From UBA2136 sp047635695 (GTDB lineage Bacteria; Pseudomonadota; Alphaproteobacteria; UBA2136): 64,000 nt of DNA. This document shows, one piece after another, positions 1-8,888 of the stretch; the stretch's first letter is position 1; each line of letters starts with the position of its first letter. Under the pieces are notes generated by a model. That model was given only the letters and a program-made list of their open reading frames with translations, did not search any database and was not told the origin of the DNA. Made by a program: the position numbers and the translations under genes. The stretch is from assembly GCA_047635695.1 (NCBI GenBank), contig JBLILN010000009.1, positions 1 to 64,000 of the forward strand, written 5' to 3'.

Positions 1-587
1 ATTTGGCTATATTCGTCTTTAATACGCGCCAACATACCGTGATGGCGGAATGTTTCAATACGCTTAATGGCATCCGACAGTTGGTTGTCGTCCGTGAGGT
101 CTTTAATTACAACAGCAAGATCATCACTGCTTGCTTCTGGATCTTTTAAGACAATAGTTGCTGCGTAAATACGCCTTTGCATAGGTTCCATTTCTGCCAT
201 GGATGCATTACGTGCTGTCACCATCAAATTAAATATATGGTTATTACAACGTAATAGATCACGCTGTTTGTTTTTGATGTCGTCAGCTGATTTTGCATTA
301 CGCACCATGCGCACAAACACAGCCATTAGTATGGCAATTGCGGTATAACTACCAAAATAAAAAATAACGCTGCTGCTTGGTGACGTACCATAGCCTATAT
401 AATAAGCGATATATACACCAATAATTACAGTCACGCCGGCTGTCCACGCAAGCTCAATGGCAAGCCAACCCCATGACTCTTGCTTGAGCGTACGGGTTAT
501 TCTGCGCGTAAAATTCTCTCCGTGGTTTTTTGCTTCGTCATTAAGATCGCTGATTTTTTCTTCAGATTTTGTCGGTGTTATTTTCAT
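1..587 (-). CDS. Membrane protein of unknown function (partial, N-terminal part)
   Basis: An open frame on the minus strand starts with ATG at 587 and runs off the left edge of the window, giving about 195 residues. A charged N-terminal stretch (about residues 1-40) is followed by two hydrophobic segments (about 43-64 and 73-95), separated by a short loop containing GYGTSPSSS. After these comes a long soluble, probably cytoplasmic, region rich in charged residues. I do not recognise the family. The C-terminus is outside the window, so length and domain content are unknown. The gene is divergent from the GST gene at 788 with about 200 bp between them. Confidence 0.6.
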   Translation of the reverse strand, partial: MKITPTKSEEKISDLNDEAKNHGENFTRRITRTLKQESWGWLAIELAWTAGVTVIIGVYIAYYIGYGTSPSSSVIFYFGSYTAIAILMAVFVRMVRNAKSADDIKNKQRDLLRCNNHIFNLMVTARNASMAEMEPMQRRIYAATIVLKDPEASSDDLAVVIKDLTDDNQLSDAIKRIETFRHHGMLARIKDEYSQ

Positions 588-787
588 ATTTTAAACAAAC
601 AATTTACAGGGGGTTAAAGTCATACAAATAGCGTATGTATTCTATACAGAAAAGGCAAGGCATTTTATAGTAAAAAACGTTATATTTGATGCTTATTTGA
701 TATGTTTTAAAAATGAACTATTTTCGTGCCTTTAAATATATGTGTTATGCTACATTCATAACGATAAAAAAGAAGGTGATAACTCTT

Positions 788-1441
788 ATGAAATTATATG
801 GCATGCCCCTTTCAACACGCGTCAATAAAGTGCGTATGTTTTTAGCCCTGACGCACAAAAAATATGCATTCGAGCATGTTAATTTATTTACAGGTGACCA
901 TAAAAGCCAAAGTTTTTTAGATATGAGTATTATGGGTAAAATTCCTGTGCTAGACGACGGTGGTTATATATTATCTGAAAGCAATAGTATTTTAAGGTAT
1001 TTAGCCGCAATGCAGGGTACTGGTAGCCTTTATCCATCAGAACTACAAAAAAGGTGCCAAGTTGACAGGTGGCTTGACTATGTTTCAATGCATGTTGACG
1101 ACGGTATTAACCGCATATTATTTAATATATTTGTGGCGCCTCATGTAGGTGTTCACCCGAGTGAGCGTTCTATAAATGAAGGTAAGTTTGCTGTTGAAAC
1201 AGCACTCCCTATTATTGAAGCCCAACTTAAAAAACAACCTTTTATAGCAGGGGAATGCATGACAATTGCTGATATTTCATTGCTGAGCACACTTGACCCA
1301 CTCGAACTTTTAGACATGGATATAAGCGCTTATAAAACACTGGTTAAATGGCAAGAACATATGAAAAACCATGACTTTTACAGAGAAACGCATCATTCAT
1401 ATGCCGATGCATTTAAAAAGTATATGGCATCCTTTGCTTAA
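788..1441 (+). CDS. Glutathione S-transferase family protein
   Basis: A 217-residue protein with the two-domain GST layout. The N-terminal thioredoxin-like domain begins MKLYGMPLSTRVNKV and contains GKIPVLDDGG followed by the glutathione-binding ESNSILRYL motif (family form ES-[NS]-[AST]-I). The C-terminal half is helical and includes the usual ADISLLSTLDPLEL region. The open frame extends upstream to 713, but the ATG at 788 is preferred because an AAGGTGAT ribosome site lies just before it and because GST folds start with this beta strand. It probably conjugates or reduces electrophiles with glutathione in the cytoplasm. The substrate cannot be told from sequence. Similarity looks theta/beta-like. 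Confidence 0.88.
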   Translation: MKLYGMPLSTRVNKVRMFLALTHKKYAFEHVNLFTGDHKSQSFLDMSIMGKIPVLDDGGYILSESNSILRYLAAMQGTGSLYPSELQKRCQVDRWLDYVSMHVDDGINRILFNIFVAPHVGVHPSERSINEGKFAVETALPIIEAQLKKQPFIAGECMTIADISLLSTLDPLELLDMDISAYKTLVKWQEHMKNHDFYRETHHSYADAFKKYMASFA

Positions 1442-1508
1442 ATCCTTCCAATTTTGTTCAATTTGTGACATAAGTTTGTAGAAATTAAACAGATGGTGAA
1501 TATTAAAA

Positions 1509-3395
1509 ATGCTTAACATTACAGGTCTAACTTACCGCATAGCGGGCAGAACAATTTTAGAGAACGCGTCTGTGCGTCTGCAAGATAATTGGAAAATTGG
1601 TATTGTTGGTGCCAATGGCGCAGGTAAATCAACGCTTTTTAAGCTTATTTGGAGCGAGCTTGTTATGGATGCAGGAGAAATTGAATTGCCATCAGGTGCC
1701 TCACTCGGCATGGTAAAACAAGACATTCCAAGTGATAATACATCACTTTTAGACGTTGTACTTTCAGGTGCAGAAGAGCGATCACGCCTTATGCTTGCAA
1801 GTGAAACAGAAACTGACCCTTATAAATTGGCAGAAATTCACACAAGACTTATCGATATTGACGCTTATGCAGCCCCTGCAAAAGCATCTATGCTTTTAAA
1901 TGGTTTAGGTTTTAAAGAAGAAGAACTTTCAAAACCAATCTCAGACTTTAGTGGTGGTTGGCGTATGCGTGTTGCCCTTGCAGCCGCATTATTAAACGAA
2001 CCAGACCTACTACTGCTTGATGAGCCAACAAACCACTTGGATATTGAAGCGATTATGTGGCTTGAAGACTACTTAATGTCTTACCCACACACGCTGATCG
2101 TTATTTCGCATGACCGTGCGCTACTTAACAAATGTGTGGACCACATCCTTCACGTTGAAAACAAGGGCCTTACTTGTTACACAGGTACTTACGACGTGTT
2201 TGAAAGAGAACGTGCAGAAAAACGCATGAACCAACAAAAAATGCATGAAAAGCAATCGGCGCAACGTGACCATATGCAAGCATATGTTGACCGTTTTAAA
2301 GCGAAGGCTTCAAAAGCGAAACAAGCGCAAAGTCGTATGAAAGCCTTGGAAAAAATGGATATCGTTTCAGCTGTTATGGCTGACCGCGCTAAGCCATTTA
2401 TTTTCCCAATGCCAGAACAGCTTTCTCCACCAATTATCTCAATGGATCATGTTGATGTTGGTTATGTTGAAGGTCAACCTATTTTGTCTGACATTCATGA
2501 ACGTATTGACATGGACGACCGTATTGCACTTTTAGGTGCCAACGGTAACGGTAAGTCAACGCTTATCAAATTAATTGCCGATCGCCTTAGCCCAATGTCT
2601 GGTGAAATGATCCGTAACAATAAGCTACGTATTGGTTATTTCTCACAGCACCAGGCGGAAGAAATGAACATGACAGAAACGGCTTTTGATGCCATGCGTC
2701 AAAAGATGAAAGGCAAGCCAGAAAGCGAAATTCGTGGCGTGCTTGGTAAATTTGGTTTCAACAAAGTGCTCAGTGATAACCGTATTGAAGAATTAAGTGG
2801 TGGTGAAAAATCACGTCTACTATTCGCGTTGATGAGTTATGACGCTCCACACCTCATTCTGCTAGATGAGCCAACTAACCACTTGGACCTTGACGCTAGG
2901 GAAGGGCTTGTACAAGCTCTTAACGCTTACGGCGGTGCTGTTGTTATTGTTTCTCACGACCCGAGCATGGTTGAAATGGTTGCAGATAGACTTTGGATCG
3001 TACGAGACGGTAGATGTGAGCCTTATGATGGTGACTTAGATTCATACCGTGCCATGATCGTTGAAGAACGTAAGCAAGAAAAGCGTAATGAGAAACAGGC
3101 GAAACCTAAAAAAGAAGGCAAACTTTCTAAAAAAGAAATTCGTCAAATTGCAGCGAAAAAACGTAAGGCTTATCCAAATGAATATAAAGAAATGGATACA
3201 GCTGAAAAAGAATTAAAAGCGATTGGTAAAGACAAACGTGCACTCGAAGCACAAATGGCTGAACCAGGGTTTTACAATAATACGGCCGTTGCTGAAAAAG
3301 TTCAATTTGACCATAAGGTTTTAGAAGAACGTTTTGAACGTGCTGAAGGTGAATGGTTAGCAAAGACTGAAGTTTTTGAAGGCCTGAACATCTAA
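1509..3395 (+). CDS. ABC-F family ATP-binding protein (YheS/Uup-like)
   Basis: A 628-residue protein with two complete ABC ATPase domains and no membrane segments, which is the ABC-F pattern. Domain 1 has Walker A GANGAGKST (residues 34-42), signature FSGGW and Walker B LLLDEPTNHLD. Domain 2 has GANGNGKST, LSGGEKSRL and LLDEPTNHLD. Between them is a charged linker rich in K, Q and E (about 235-290). The C-terminus carries a lysine-rich coiled-coil extension of about 100 residues. ABC-F proteins act on the ribosome as translation factors rather than transporters. Length and domain spacing fit YheS best, but Uup or EttA cannot be excluded. It is followed by a terminator shared with glpK. Confidence 0.9.
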   Translation: MLNITGLTYRIAGRTILENASVRLQDNWKIGIVGANGAGKSTLFKLIWSELVMDAGEIELPSGASLGMVKQDIPSDNTSLLDVVLSGAEERSRLMLASETETDPYKLAEIHTRLIDIDAYAAPAKASMLLNGLGFKEEELSKPISDFSGGWRMRVALAAALLNEPDLLLLDEPTNHLDIEAIMWLEDYLMSYPHTLIVISHDRALLNKCVDHILHVENKGLTCYTGTYDVFERERAEKRMNQQKMHEKQSAQRDHMQAYVDRFKAKASKAKQAQSRMKALEKMDIVSAVMADRAKPFIFPMPEQLSPPIISMDHVDVGYVEGQPILSDIHERIDMDDRIALLGANGNGKSTLIKLIADRLSPMSGEMIRNNKLRIGYFSQHQAEEMNMTETAFDAMRQKMKGKPESEIRGVLGKFGFNKVLSDNRIEELSGGEKSRLLFALMSYDAPHLILLDEPTNHLDLDAREGLVQALNAYGGAVVIVSHDPSMVEMVADRLWIVRDGRCEPYDGDLDSYRAMIVEERKQEKRNEKQAKPKKEGKLSKKEIRQIAAKKRKAYPNEYKEMDTAEKELKAIGKDKRALEAQMAEPGFYNNTAVAEKVQFDHKVLEERFERAEGEWLAKTEVFEGLNI

Positions 3396-3412
3396 TTCTT
3401 TAACTAAATAAT

Positions 3413-3442
3413 AAAAAAGTCCTCGGTTGAGGGCTTTTTTTT
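3413..3442. terminator. Bidirectional terminator between ABC-F gene and glpK
   Basis: A-tract, stem GTCCTC/GAGGGC (one G-U pair) and a T8 tract. The A-tract on the other side gives a T-run on the minus strand, so it can end both converging genes. Confidence 0.8.
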
Positions 3443-3509
3443 GAGGTATTTATCTATGTTTTAATGTTGACGGATAATCAGAACTGTCACAGGAACTTTG
3501 ATACTATAT

Positions 3510-4994
3510 TCAAGCTGCCACGGATGTCTTTATAGCACTTGCCCAACCAATAAGTTTTTGTTTGCGTACATCTGCCTTCATAGTGCTTTTAAATACTTTG
3601 TCGAGTTGCCAGTTTTCTTCAATGTCATCAAAGTTATTATATAAACCACAGCCAAGGCCTGCCATATACGCGGCGCCGAGGGCTGTTGTTTCAGCAATTT
3701 TGGGGCGTAACACAATGCAGTCTAAAATATCGGCCATTCTAGTACATAGCCAATTGTTCTCGGTCATACCACCGTCTACTTTAAGTGTTTGAATTTGAAT
3801 ACCACAGTCATTTTCCATGGCTTTTATAAGGTCGTACGTTTGGTAACAAACCGCGTCTAAGGTGGCGCGTATAATAATATTTTTGTCGGTGTCGAATGTC
3901 ATGCCTGTTATCAGCCCCTTGGCAGAACTGTGCCAGTAAGGGGCACCTAGCCCTGCAAAGGCAGGGACAAAGTAAACGTTGTCATTGTCACTGGCACGTT
4001 TAGCGCATACTTCAGTTTCTGCTGCGGTTTTTATAAGGCCAAGGCTATCACGCAGCCACTGTACCGCTGAGCCCGCCACAAAAATACTGCCTTCAAGTGC
4101 ATATGTTACGTCATGACCGACTTGATAACAAATGGTTGTCAATAAACCGTGGTCGCTTACTTTAACCTCTTTACCTATGTTCATCATAGCAAAGCAACCT
4201 GTGCCGTATGTACTTTTAAGCGTACCTTTACTGAAACAGCCTTGACCGACAGTGGCAGCTTGTTGGTCACCAATGAGGCTATGAATGGGTAATTCTATAG
4301 GAAATATGCCTTTAGCTACGTCACCAAAATGTTCGCTGTTGCTACATACTTCGGGCAGAATATTTGGAGGGATGTTGAAAATATCTAGAAGTTCTACATC
4401 CCAACATTTTTCGTGGATATTAAAAAGTAATGTACGGCATGCGTTGGTGATATCTGTTTTATGTACTTTTCCATCGGTTAATTTGTAAAGTAAAAAACTA
4501 TCAACTGTGCCACAAAGCAACCTATTATCTGCTTTAGCTTGTTTGATAGCTTCAACATTTTCAAGTAACCAAGCTAGCTTGCTAGCGCTGAAATAAGGGT
4601 CAAGCGGTAAGCCTGTTTTTTGTTGAACAATATCACCAGATATTGCTTTTAGCTGTTCGCATGTATGTGCGGTGCGTTTGTCTTGCCATACGATGGCATT
4701 GTGTAGTGGTTCACCTGTATTTTTGTCCCAACAAACTATGGTTTCACGTTGGTTGGTAATACCAAGGGTTAACAGGTTTATGTTTTGTTCTTGTGCTTGT
4801 TGAATAACATTACATGTGACTTGTTTTGTATTTTGCCAAATTTCATCTGCGTCATGTTCAACATGATCAGGCGCAGAGTAGTGTTGCTTGTGTTCTTTTT
4901 GGCATTTGGCCAAAACTTTCCCGTTTTTACTAAAAATAATAGCGCGGGTACTGGTTGTCCCTTGATCAATAGAAAGTATGCCCTGCATGTTCAC
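3510..4994 (-). CDS. glpK: Glycerol kinase
   Basis: A 494-residue FGGY-family kinase. The N-terminal phosphate-binding motif DQGTTSTRA (about residues 10-18) and internal motifs such as TNQRET, WQDKRT, GDQQAATVGQGCF, KSTYGTGCF and VDGGMTENNWL are those of glycerol kinases. It phosphorylates glycerol to sn-glycerol 3-phosphate with ATP in the cytoplasm. No glpF or glpD is next to it. It is the last gene of a minus-strand run, starting 14 bp after the thioesterase gene, so it may be cotranscribed with redox and lipid-related genes, an unusual setting for glpK. Length matches the family (about 495-505). Confidence 0.96.
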   Translation of the reverse strand: MNMQGILSIDQGTTSTRAIIFSKNGKVLAKCQKEHKQHYSAPDHVEHDADEIWQNTKQVTCNVIQQAQEQNINLLTLGITNQRETIVCWDKNTGEPLHNAIVWQDKRTAHTCEQLKAISGDIVQQKTGLPLDPYFSASKLAWLLENVEAIKQAKADNRLLCGTVDSFLLYKLTDGKVHKTDITNACRTLLFNIHEKCWDVELLDIFNIPPNILPEVCSNSEHFGDVAKGIFPIELPIHSLIGDQQAATVGQGCFSKGTLKSTYGTGCFAMMNIGKEVKVSDHGLLTTICYQVGHDVTYALEGSIFVAGSAVQWLRDSLGLIKTAAETEVCAKRASDNDNVYFVPAFAGLGAPYWHSSAKGLITGMTFDTDKNIIIRATLDAVCYQTYDLIKAMENDCGIQIQTLKVDGGMTENNWLCTRMADILDCIVLRPKIAETTALGAAYMAGLGCGLYNNFDDIEENWQLDKVFKSTMKADVRKQKLIGWASAIKTSVAA

Positions 4995-5008
4995 TTAAAA
5001 CCTTTGTT

Positions 5009-5470
5009 TTATTTTTTGACACCCATAATTTTTGTAACTTCTTCTGGCGTAATTTTTTTACCCTTACGCGTTAAAAATAAACCTTTAACATTGGCAACGG
5101 CTGCCACATGTTCACCTTTTGTGAATGTTTGCCTCATGTCGAAATATTTTTCGTCTTGGCCTATAATTTCAGTAGTAAGAGTATATTTTTCAAATGCATC
5201 AATAGGCTTAACATAGCGAATGTCAATTTTGCCTACAATAGGCATCCATTTACGCTTTAATATAATACGCATAAGACCACAGCTGCTCATATGGTTAATG
5301 CGACCAAGGTCCATCATGGAGAGGTAGCGTGCATTGTTCATATGAAGGTTGATATCCATGTCTAATGGCCAAACACGAAAATCTACCGTTGTGGCTGCAA
5401 ATGGGTCTGTTTTTTCTTTTCTAAAAAAGTTGATAAAATATAACCGTATCAGACGGAAGTACAAGTTCAT
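5009..5470 (-). CDS. Acyl-CoA thioesterase, 4HBT_2 / THEM6-like
   Basis: A 153-residue protein with a hotdog-fold pattern. After a hydrophobic, basic N-terminus (residues 1-20) it has DMDINLHMNNARYLSMMDLG (about 38-56), the characteristic 4HBT_2 stretch with the catalytic Asp/Asn region. It then has a C-terminal beta-rich part. The family hydrolyses acyl-CoA or related thioesters, and the substrate is unknown. The N-terminal segment suggests peripheral membrane attachment. It lies 41 bp after the oxidoreductase gene and 14 bp before glpK on the same strand, consistent with one transcript. Confidence 0.8.
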   Translation of the reverse strand: MNLYFRLIRLYFINFFRKEKTDPFAATTVDFRVWPLDMDINLHMNNARYLSMMDLGRINHMSSCGLMRIILKRKWMPIVGKIDIRYVKPIDAFEKYTLTTEIIGQDEKYFDMRQTFTKGEHVAAVANVKGLFLTRKGKKITPEEVTKIMGVKK

Positions 5471-5511
5471 GTGTAAATTCTCTTCATTTAAGTTGCTTTA
5501 TGTATTATCAC

Positions 5512-6882
5512 TTAACCCAGTAACTTAAACAACCATTTACTGATGCATTTTACCTTTTCACTATAAAAACTGTCCTTGTAAAAAGCACTTGCCACTTGCT
5601 TATTGATCTCACTGTAGCTTGGGTAAGGGACGGTCACGCTACTTAAATCGGATATTTTACGTTTATGGGCAATTAATGTTGTCCAAGGGGTAATCAGTTC
5701 ACCGGCAGCTTCACCAATAATGCAAGCGCCTAATATATAACCTTTTTTCGTTGTAATAACCTTGGCAAAACCAGTTGTTTTGTTATCGCATATTGCACGA
5801 TGCACATCGCTATAAAGCACTTTTATAATGCGTATGTCACTGGCATCATACTGCTCTAGAACCTCTTTTTCACTTATACCTGTTTCAGCAAGTTCAGGGT
5901 TTGTGTAAATAACTTTTGGTACAGCGTTATAGTTAATTTTTGAATGAAACAGGCCAAAAAGGCTACGTTTAATAACCAGGCTGGCTTCAAACGACGCTAC
6001 ATGTGTGAATTGATATTTTGAGGAACAGTCACCAATGGCATAAATATGCTTTTTATTGGTGCGTAAGGTTTTATCAACGTTAATGCCTTTGGCTGTAAAT
6101 TCAATGCCTGCATGCTCAAGCTGTAAATGATCAATATTGGCCTTGCGACCCGTGGCAATAAGTAAATGACTACCCGAAATTTTTTCGCCCTCAAGCTGCA
6201 TGCTAATTTGCTTGTCATCGTTTTTAACGGCCGATATTTCAGCACGTTCTATAATACGTACACCCAAGTTCTTAAGTTTGTCACGTAATATGTTGACAGC
6301 GTCTTTGTTACTTTGCGGTAAAATACTGTGTGAAACTTCTAACAAGGTAACTTCTGCACCGAGGTTAATATAAGCGAAGGCCATTTCAATACCAATGGCG
6401 CCACCACCGACAATAATAAGATGCTTTGGACATGTATCTAGTTCAAAAATGTTTTCATTGGTGAGGTAATGTACATCGTTTAAGCCTGCAATAGGAGGAA
6501 TGAACGTTGAAGCCCCCGTGGCAATAACAAAGCGTTTTGCTGTTATTTCGTTGTTACCAACGACGACGGTCTGATCATTTTTAAAGTAAGTGTTTTCTTG
6601 GTAAATATCACAACCTAAACTTTCAAAACGTTCAACACTGTCATGCGGTGCAATGGTGTCTATAGCATTTTTGATAGCGGTCTTTACTTGTTTGAAATCC
6701 GTTGTTTTTTGTTTTGCCTGTGCCAATAAAGCCTTAGAGGGAACACAGCCGTAATTTAAACAATCACCACCCATTTTATGACCTTCAATCAAGGCGACTT
6801 TGTGACCTAAATTTGCACTCACGGCAGCCATGGTAAGGCCAGCGCTACCAGCACCAATGATAATGATATCGTAATGCTTCAT
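5512..6882 (-). CDS. FAD-dependent pyridine nucleotide-disulfide oxidoreductase (MerA/Lpd-like)
   Basis: A 456-residue class I flavoprotein disulfide reductase. It shows the FAD-binding GAGSAG (residues 10-15), the redox-active disulfide GGDCLNYGCVPSK with Cys41 and Cys46, the NAD(P) site GGGAIGIEMA, and the second FAD motif YAIGDCS. The C-terminal dimerisation domain has PYPSYSEINKQ instead of the HPTxxE of dihydrolipoamide dehydrogenases, so it is not a canonical Lpd. Its start overlaps the stop of the TVP38/TMEM64 gene by 4 bp. This two-gene pairing is common in proteobacteria and suggests a shared membrane-linked redox role. The substrate is unknown, and true mercuric reductase activity is not supported. 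Confidence 0.88.
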   Translation of the reverse strand: MKHYDIIIIGAGSAGLTMAAVSANLGHKVALIEGHKMGGDCLNYGCVPSKALLAQAKQKTTDFKQVKTAIKNAIDTIAPHDSVERFESLGCDIYQENTYFKNDQTVVVGNNEITAKRFVIATGASTFIPPIAGLNDVHYLTNENIFELDTCPKHLIIVGGGAIGIEMAFAYINLGAEVTLLEVSHSILPQSNKDAVNILRDKLKNLGVRIIERAEISAVKNDDKQISMQLEGEKISGSHLLIATGRKANIDHLQLEHAGIEFTAKGINVDKTLRTNKKHIYAIGDCSSKYQFTHVASFEASLVIKRSLFGLFHSKINYNAVPKVIYTNPELAETGISEKEVLEQYDASDIRIIKVLYSDVHRAICDNKTTGFAKVITTKKGYILGACIIGEAAGELITPWTTLIAHKRKISDLSSVTVPYPSYSEINKQVASAFYKDSFYSEKVKCISKWLFKLLG

Positions 6883-7589
6883 ATTTGTTTCGCTTTATAT
6901 TTTTTAACTAAAATAGGCACTAAAGCCAATAAGCCTAAAAGGACAAAGGCGCTGATTGTTTTAGCTGATATAATACGTGATAAGCTATTCACTTCTTCAA
7001 AGGCATTGCCAAGGTAAGTATGGGCAAAAGTCCCTGGAATAATACCAAAAAATGTTGTGAGTATATAAATACGTGTCGGTACTTTAAATAACGCAGGTAA
7101 AATATTGACTACTGCGAACGGAAATAAAGGCACAAGGCGCAAAAATAATAAGTATGAAATTTCATTTTCTTCAAAGTTATGTTGAACCTTCGTATAAATT
7201 TTATTCATATGTTTTGGAATGGCGCCTTTTAAGGAATACTTACTAATTAAAAATATACCTGTAGCACCAATAGTTGCGGCTATTGTGACAATAATTAACC
7301 CCCAGAATGTACCAAATAAATAGCCGCCAAAAATAGCAAGTACAGTACCAAATGGTAACGACAGTAATGTTGCCATGGCATAAAAAGCTATAAAGGCAAG
7401 GGCACTTAAAAAAGCATAATTATTTTTATATTCAAAAATAGTTTCTTTATTGTTTTGTAAGTTTTCAAGGGTGAAGTATTCAGCAAAATTTTGATAAAGA
7501 ACAACGCCTAAAATTAGAATAATAATAAGTGGCAACAACCTGATTAAGCGATGTTCTTTTTTTGTGTTTTTTGTGTTGGTTTGGCTCAA
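6879..7589 (-). CDS. TVP38/TMEM64 (VTT domain) family membrane protein
   Basis: A 236-residue integral membrane protein. One hydrophobic segment lies near residues 17-36. A second group follows, with the central VTT/SNARE-associated signature FGTVLAIFGGYLFGTFWG, then LLFLRLVPLFPFAVVNILPA, FFGIIPGTFAHTYLG, and a final segment near 207-228. These are the conserved motifs of the DedA/VTT superfamily, whose members are lipid scramblases or transporters. The exact role of bacterial TVP38 proteins is unsettled. The gene overlaps the flavoprotein gene downstream by 4 bp (translational coupling) and follows msrA by 44 bp. Confidence 0.88.
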   Translation of the reverse strand: MSQTNTKNTKKEHRLIRLLPLIIILILGVVLYQNFAEYFTLENLQNNKETIFEYKNNYAFLSALAFIAFYAMATLLSLPFGTVLAIFGGYLFGTFWGLIIVTIAATIGATGIFLISKYSLKGAIPKHMNKIYTKVQHNFEENEISYLLFLRLVPLFPFAVVNILPALFKVPTRIYILTTFFGIIPGTFAHTYLGNAFEEVNSLSRIISAKTISAFVLLGLLALVPILVKKYKAKQI

Positions 7590-7633
7590 CTATAATGTCC
7601 TTTGTATGTTTATTTATGTAGTTTGATTATGTT

Positions 7634-8236
7634 TTAGTCTTTTGGGTACAGCCTGTTTTTGCCCCAAAGGTCATCTAGACGGTTATCTCGCCCACATGAA
7701 TAACGGTAGTATTTGTAACGAATAGGGTTTTTAATGTAATAATCTTGGTGATAGTCTTCTGCTGCATAAAAAGTTTCCGCTTTTACAATTTTTGTTTTAA
7801 TCGTGAATCCTTTTTTAACCAGATTTCTAACACTTTCTTCTGCAGCTTTCTTTTGTACATCATCATGATAAAATACTTCACTGCGGTATTGCTCGCCTAC
7901 ATCACAAAACTGGCGATTTTCTACAGTAGGGTCAATGTTTACCCAGAATACTTCTAGTAACTTTTCAAAGCTTACTAAGCTTGCGTCATAAGTAATTTGT
8001 ATCGCTTCGACATGGCCAGATGAGCCACCAGAAACTTGTTTATAGGTAGGGTTTTTGATATGGCCACCTGTATAGCCAGAAACAACATTTTTAACACCGT
8101 TTAGCTGGTCGTAAGGTTTTTCCATGCACCAAAAACAGCCGCCTGCAAAGGTTGCCTTACTTAAATTTTCTGTTGCTTGTGTTTGGTTTGTCATAAGCGT
8201 ACCCAATACAATAATTGCTGTAAATAATTTGATCAT
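7634..8236 (-). CDS. msrA: Peptide methionine (S)-S-oxide reductase, exported
   Basis: A 200-residue MsrA. The catalytic motif AGGCFWCMEKPYD places the active Cys at residue 34, followed by VVSGYTGGHIKNPTY and GHVEAIQI, all MsrA hallmarks. Residues 1-21 form a hydrophobic signal peptide ending near TQA, so the mature enzyme should act in the periplasm. MsrA reduces the S epimer of methionine sulfoxide. It starts 1 bp after the msrB stop, so the pair is one unit repairing both epimers outside the cytoplasm. Confidence 0.95.
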   Translation of the reverse strand: MIKLFTAIIVLGTLMTNQTQATENLSKATFAGGCFWCMEKPYDQLNGVKNVVSGYTGGHIKNPTYKQVSGGSSGHVEAIQITYDASLVSFEKLLEVFWVNIDPTVENRQFCDVGEQYRSEVFYHDDVQKKAAEESVRNLVKKGFTIKTKIVKAETFYAAEDYHQDYYIKNPIRYKYYRYSCGRDNRLDDLWGKNRLYPKD

Positions 8237-8237
8237 A

Positions 8238-8720
8238 TTATACTTTTTCTTTTGTTGGTATAAATTTTAAGGCAAGGCCGTTGTTGCACCAGCGTTCACC
8301 TGTTGGGGCAGGGCCGTCTTTAAAGACATGTCCTTGATGTCCGCCACAGCGCGCGCAATGATATTCTGTGCGTGGGTATAAAATCTTCCAATCTGTTTTT
8401 GTTTCAACAGCGTCTTTTATGGTAGTTGTAAAGCTTGGCCATCCTGTACCGCTATCAAATTTCATACTTGAATGAAAGAGCGCTAAGCCACAACCTGCGC
8501 AGGCATAAACACCTTCACGTTTTTCCTTATTCAGGTCACTGCTCCATGCAGGTTCAGTAACTTCTTCACGTAAGACATCATACTGTTTATCATTTAATTT
8601 CATACGCCATTCCTTGTCTGATAATAATAGTTTTTTGATGCTATCTGCCATAGCCCTTACGCCGCTGATCGCAAAAAGACTACCGATAGCGATGCTGGCT
8701 AAAAAATCCCTGCGATTCAT
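8238..8720 (-). CDS. msrB: Peptide methionine (R)-S-oxide reductase, Tat-exported
   Basis: A 160-residue MsrB. Zinc ligands are in CAGCG (Cys74, Cys77) and CARCGGHQGH (Cys122, Cys125), and the catalytic Cys145 is in RWCNNGLALKF. The N-terminus MNRRDFLASIAIGSL has the twin-arginine pattern RRDFL followed by a hydrophobic stretch, so it is probably exported folded by the Tat system. It leads the minus-strand run msrB-msrA-VTT-flavoprotein-thioesterase-glpK. MsrB reduces the R epimer of methionine sulfoxide and complements the downstream MsrA. Confidence 0.95.
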   Translation of the reverse strand: MNRRDFLASIAIGSLFAISGVRAMADSIKKLLLSDKEWRMKLNDKQYDVLREEVTEPAWSSDLNKEKREGVYACAGCGLALFHSSMKFDSGTGWPSFTTTIKDAVETKTDWKILYPRTEYHCARCGGHQGHVFKDGPAPTGERWCNNGLALKFIPTKEKV

Positions 8721-8840
8721 AAAGCTTGTTCTTTCATAATAGATTGTGGATGTCTATAAACGCATTCGCAGTATATGTGGTATAGGTTACATATTTTATT
8801 ATTTTAATTGATATTAACCTAGATATTTCGTGTATTTTCG

Positions 8841-8869
8841 TTACAATACATTTTTTTAACAGTTAAATA
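8841..8869 (+). promoter_or_regulatory. Putative sigma-70 promoter for GST gene
   Basis: TTACAA at 8841-8846, a 17 bp spacer and TAAATA at 8864-8869, about 20 bp before the GST start codon. Assigned by eye. Confidence 0.4.
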
Positions 8870-8888
8870 TATAACAAGGGACATACTA

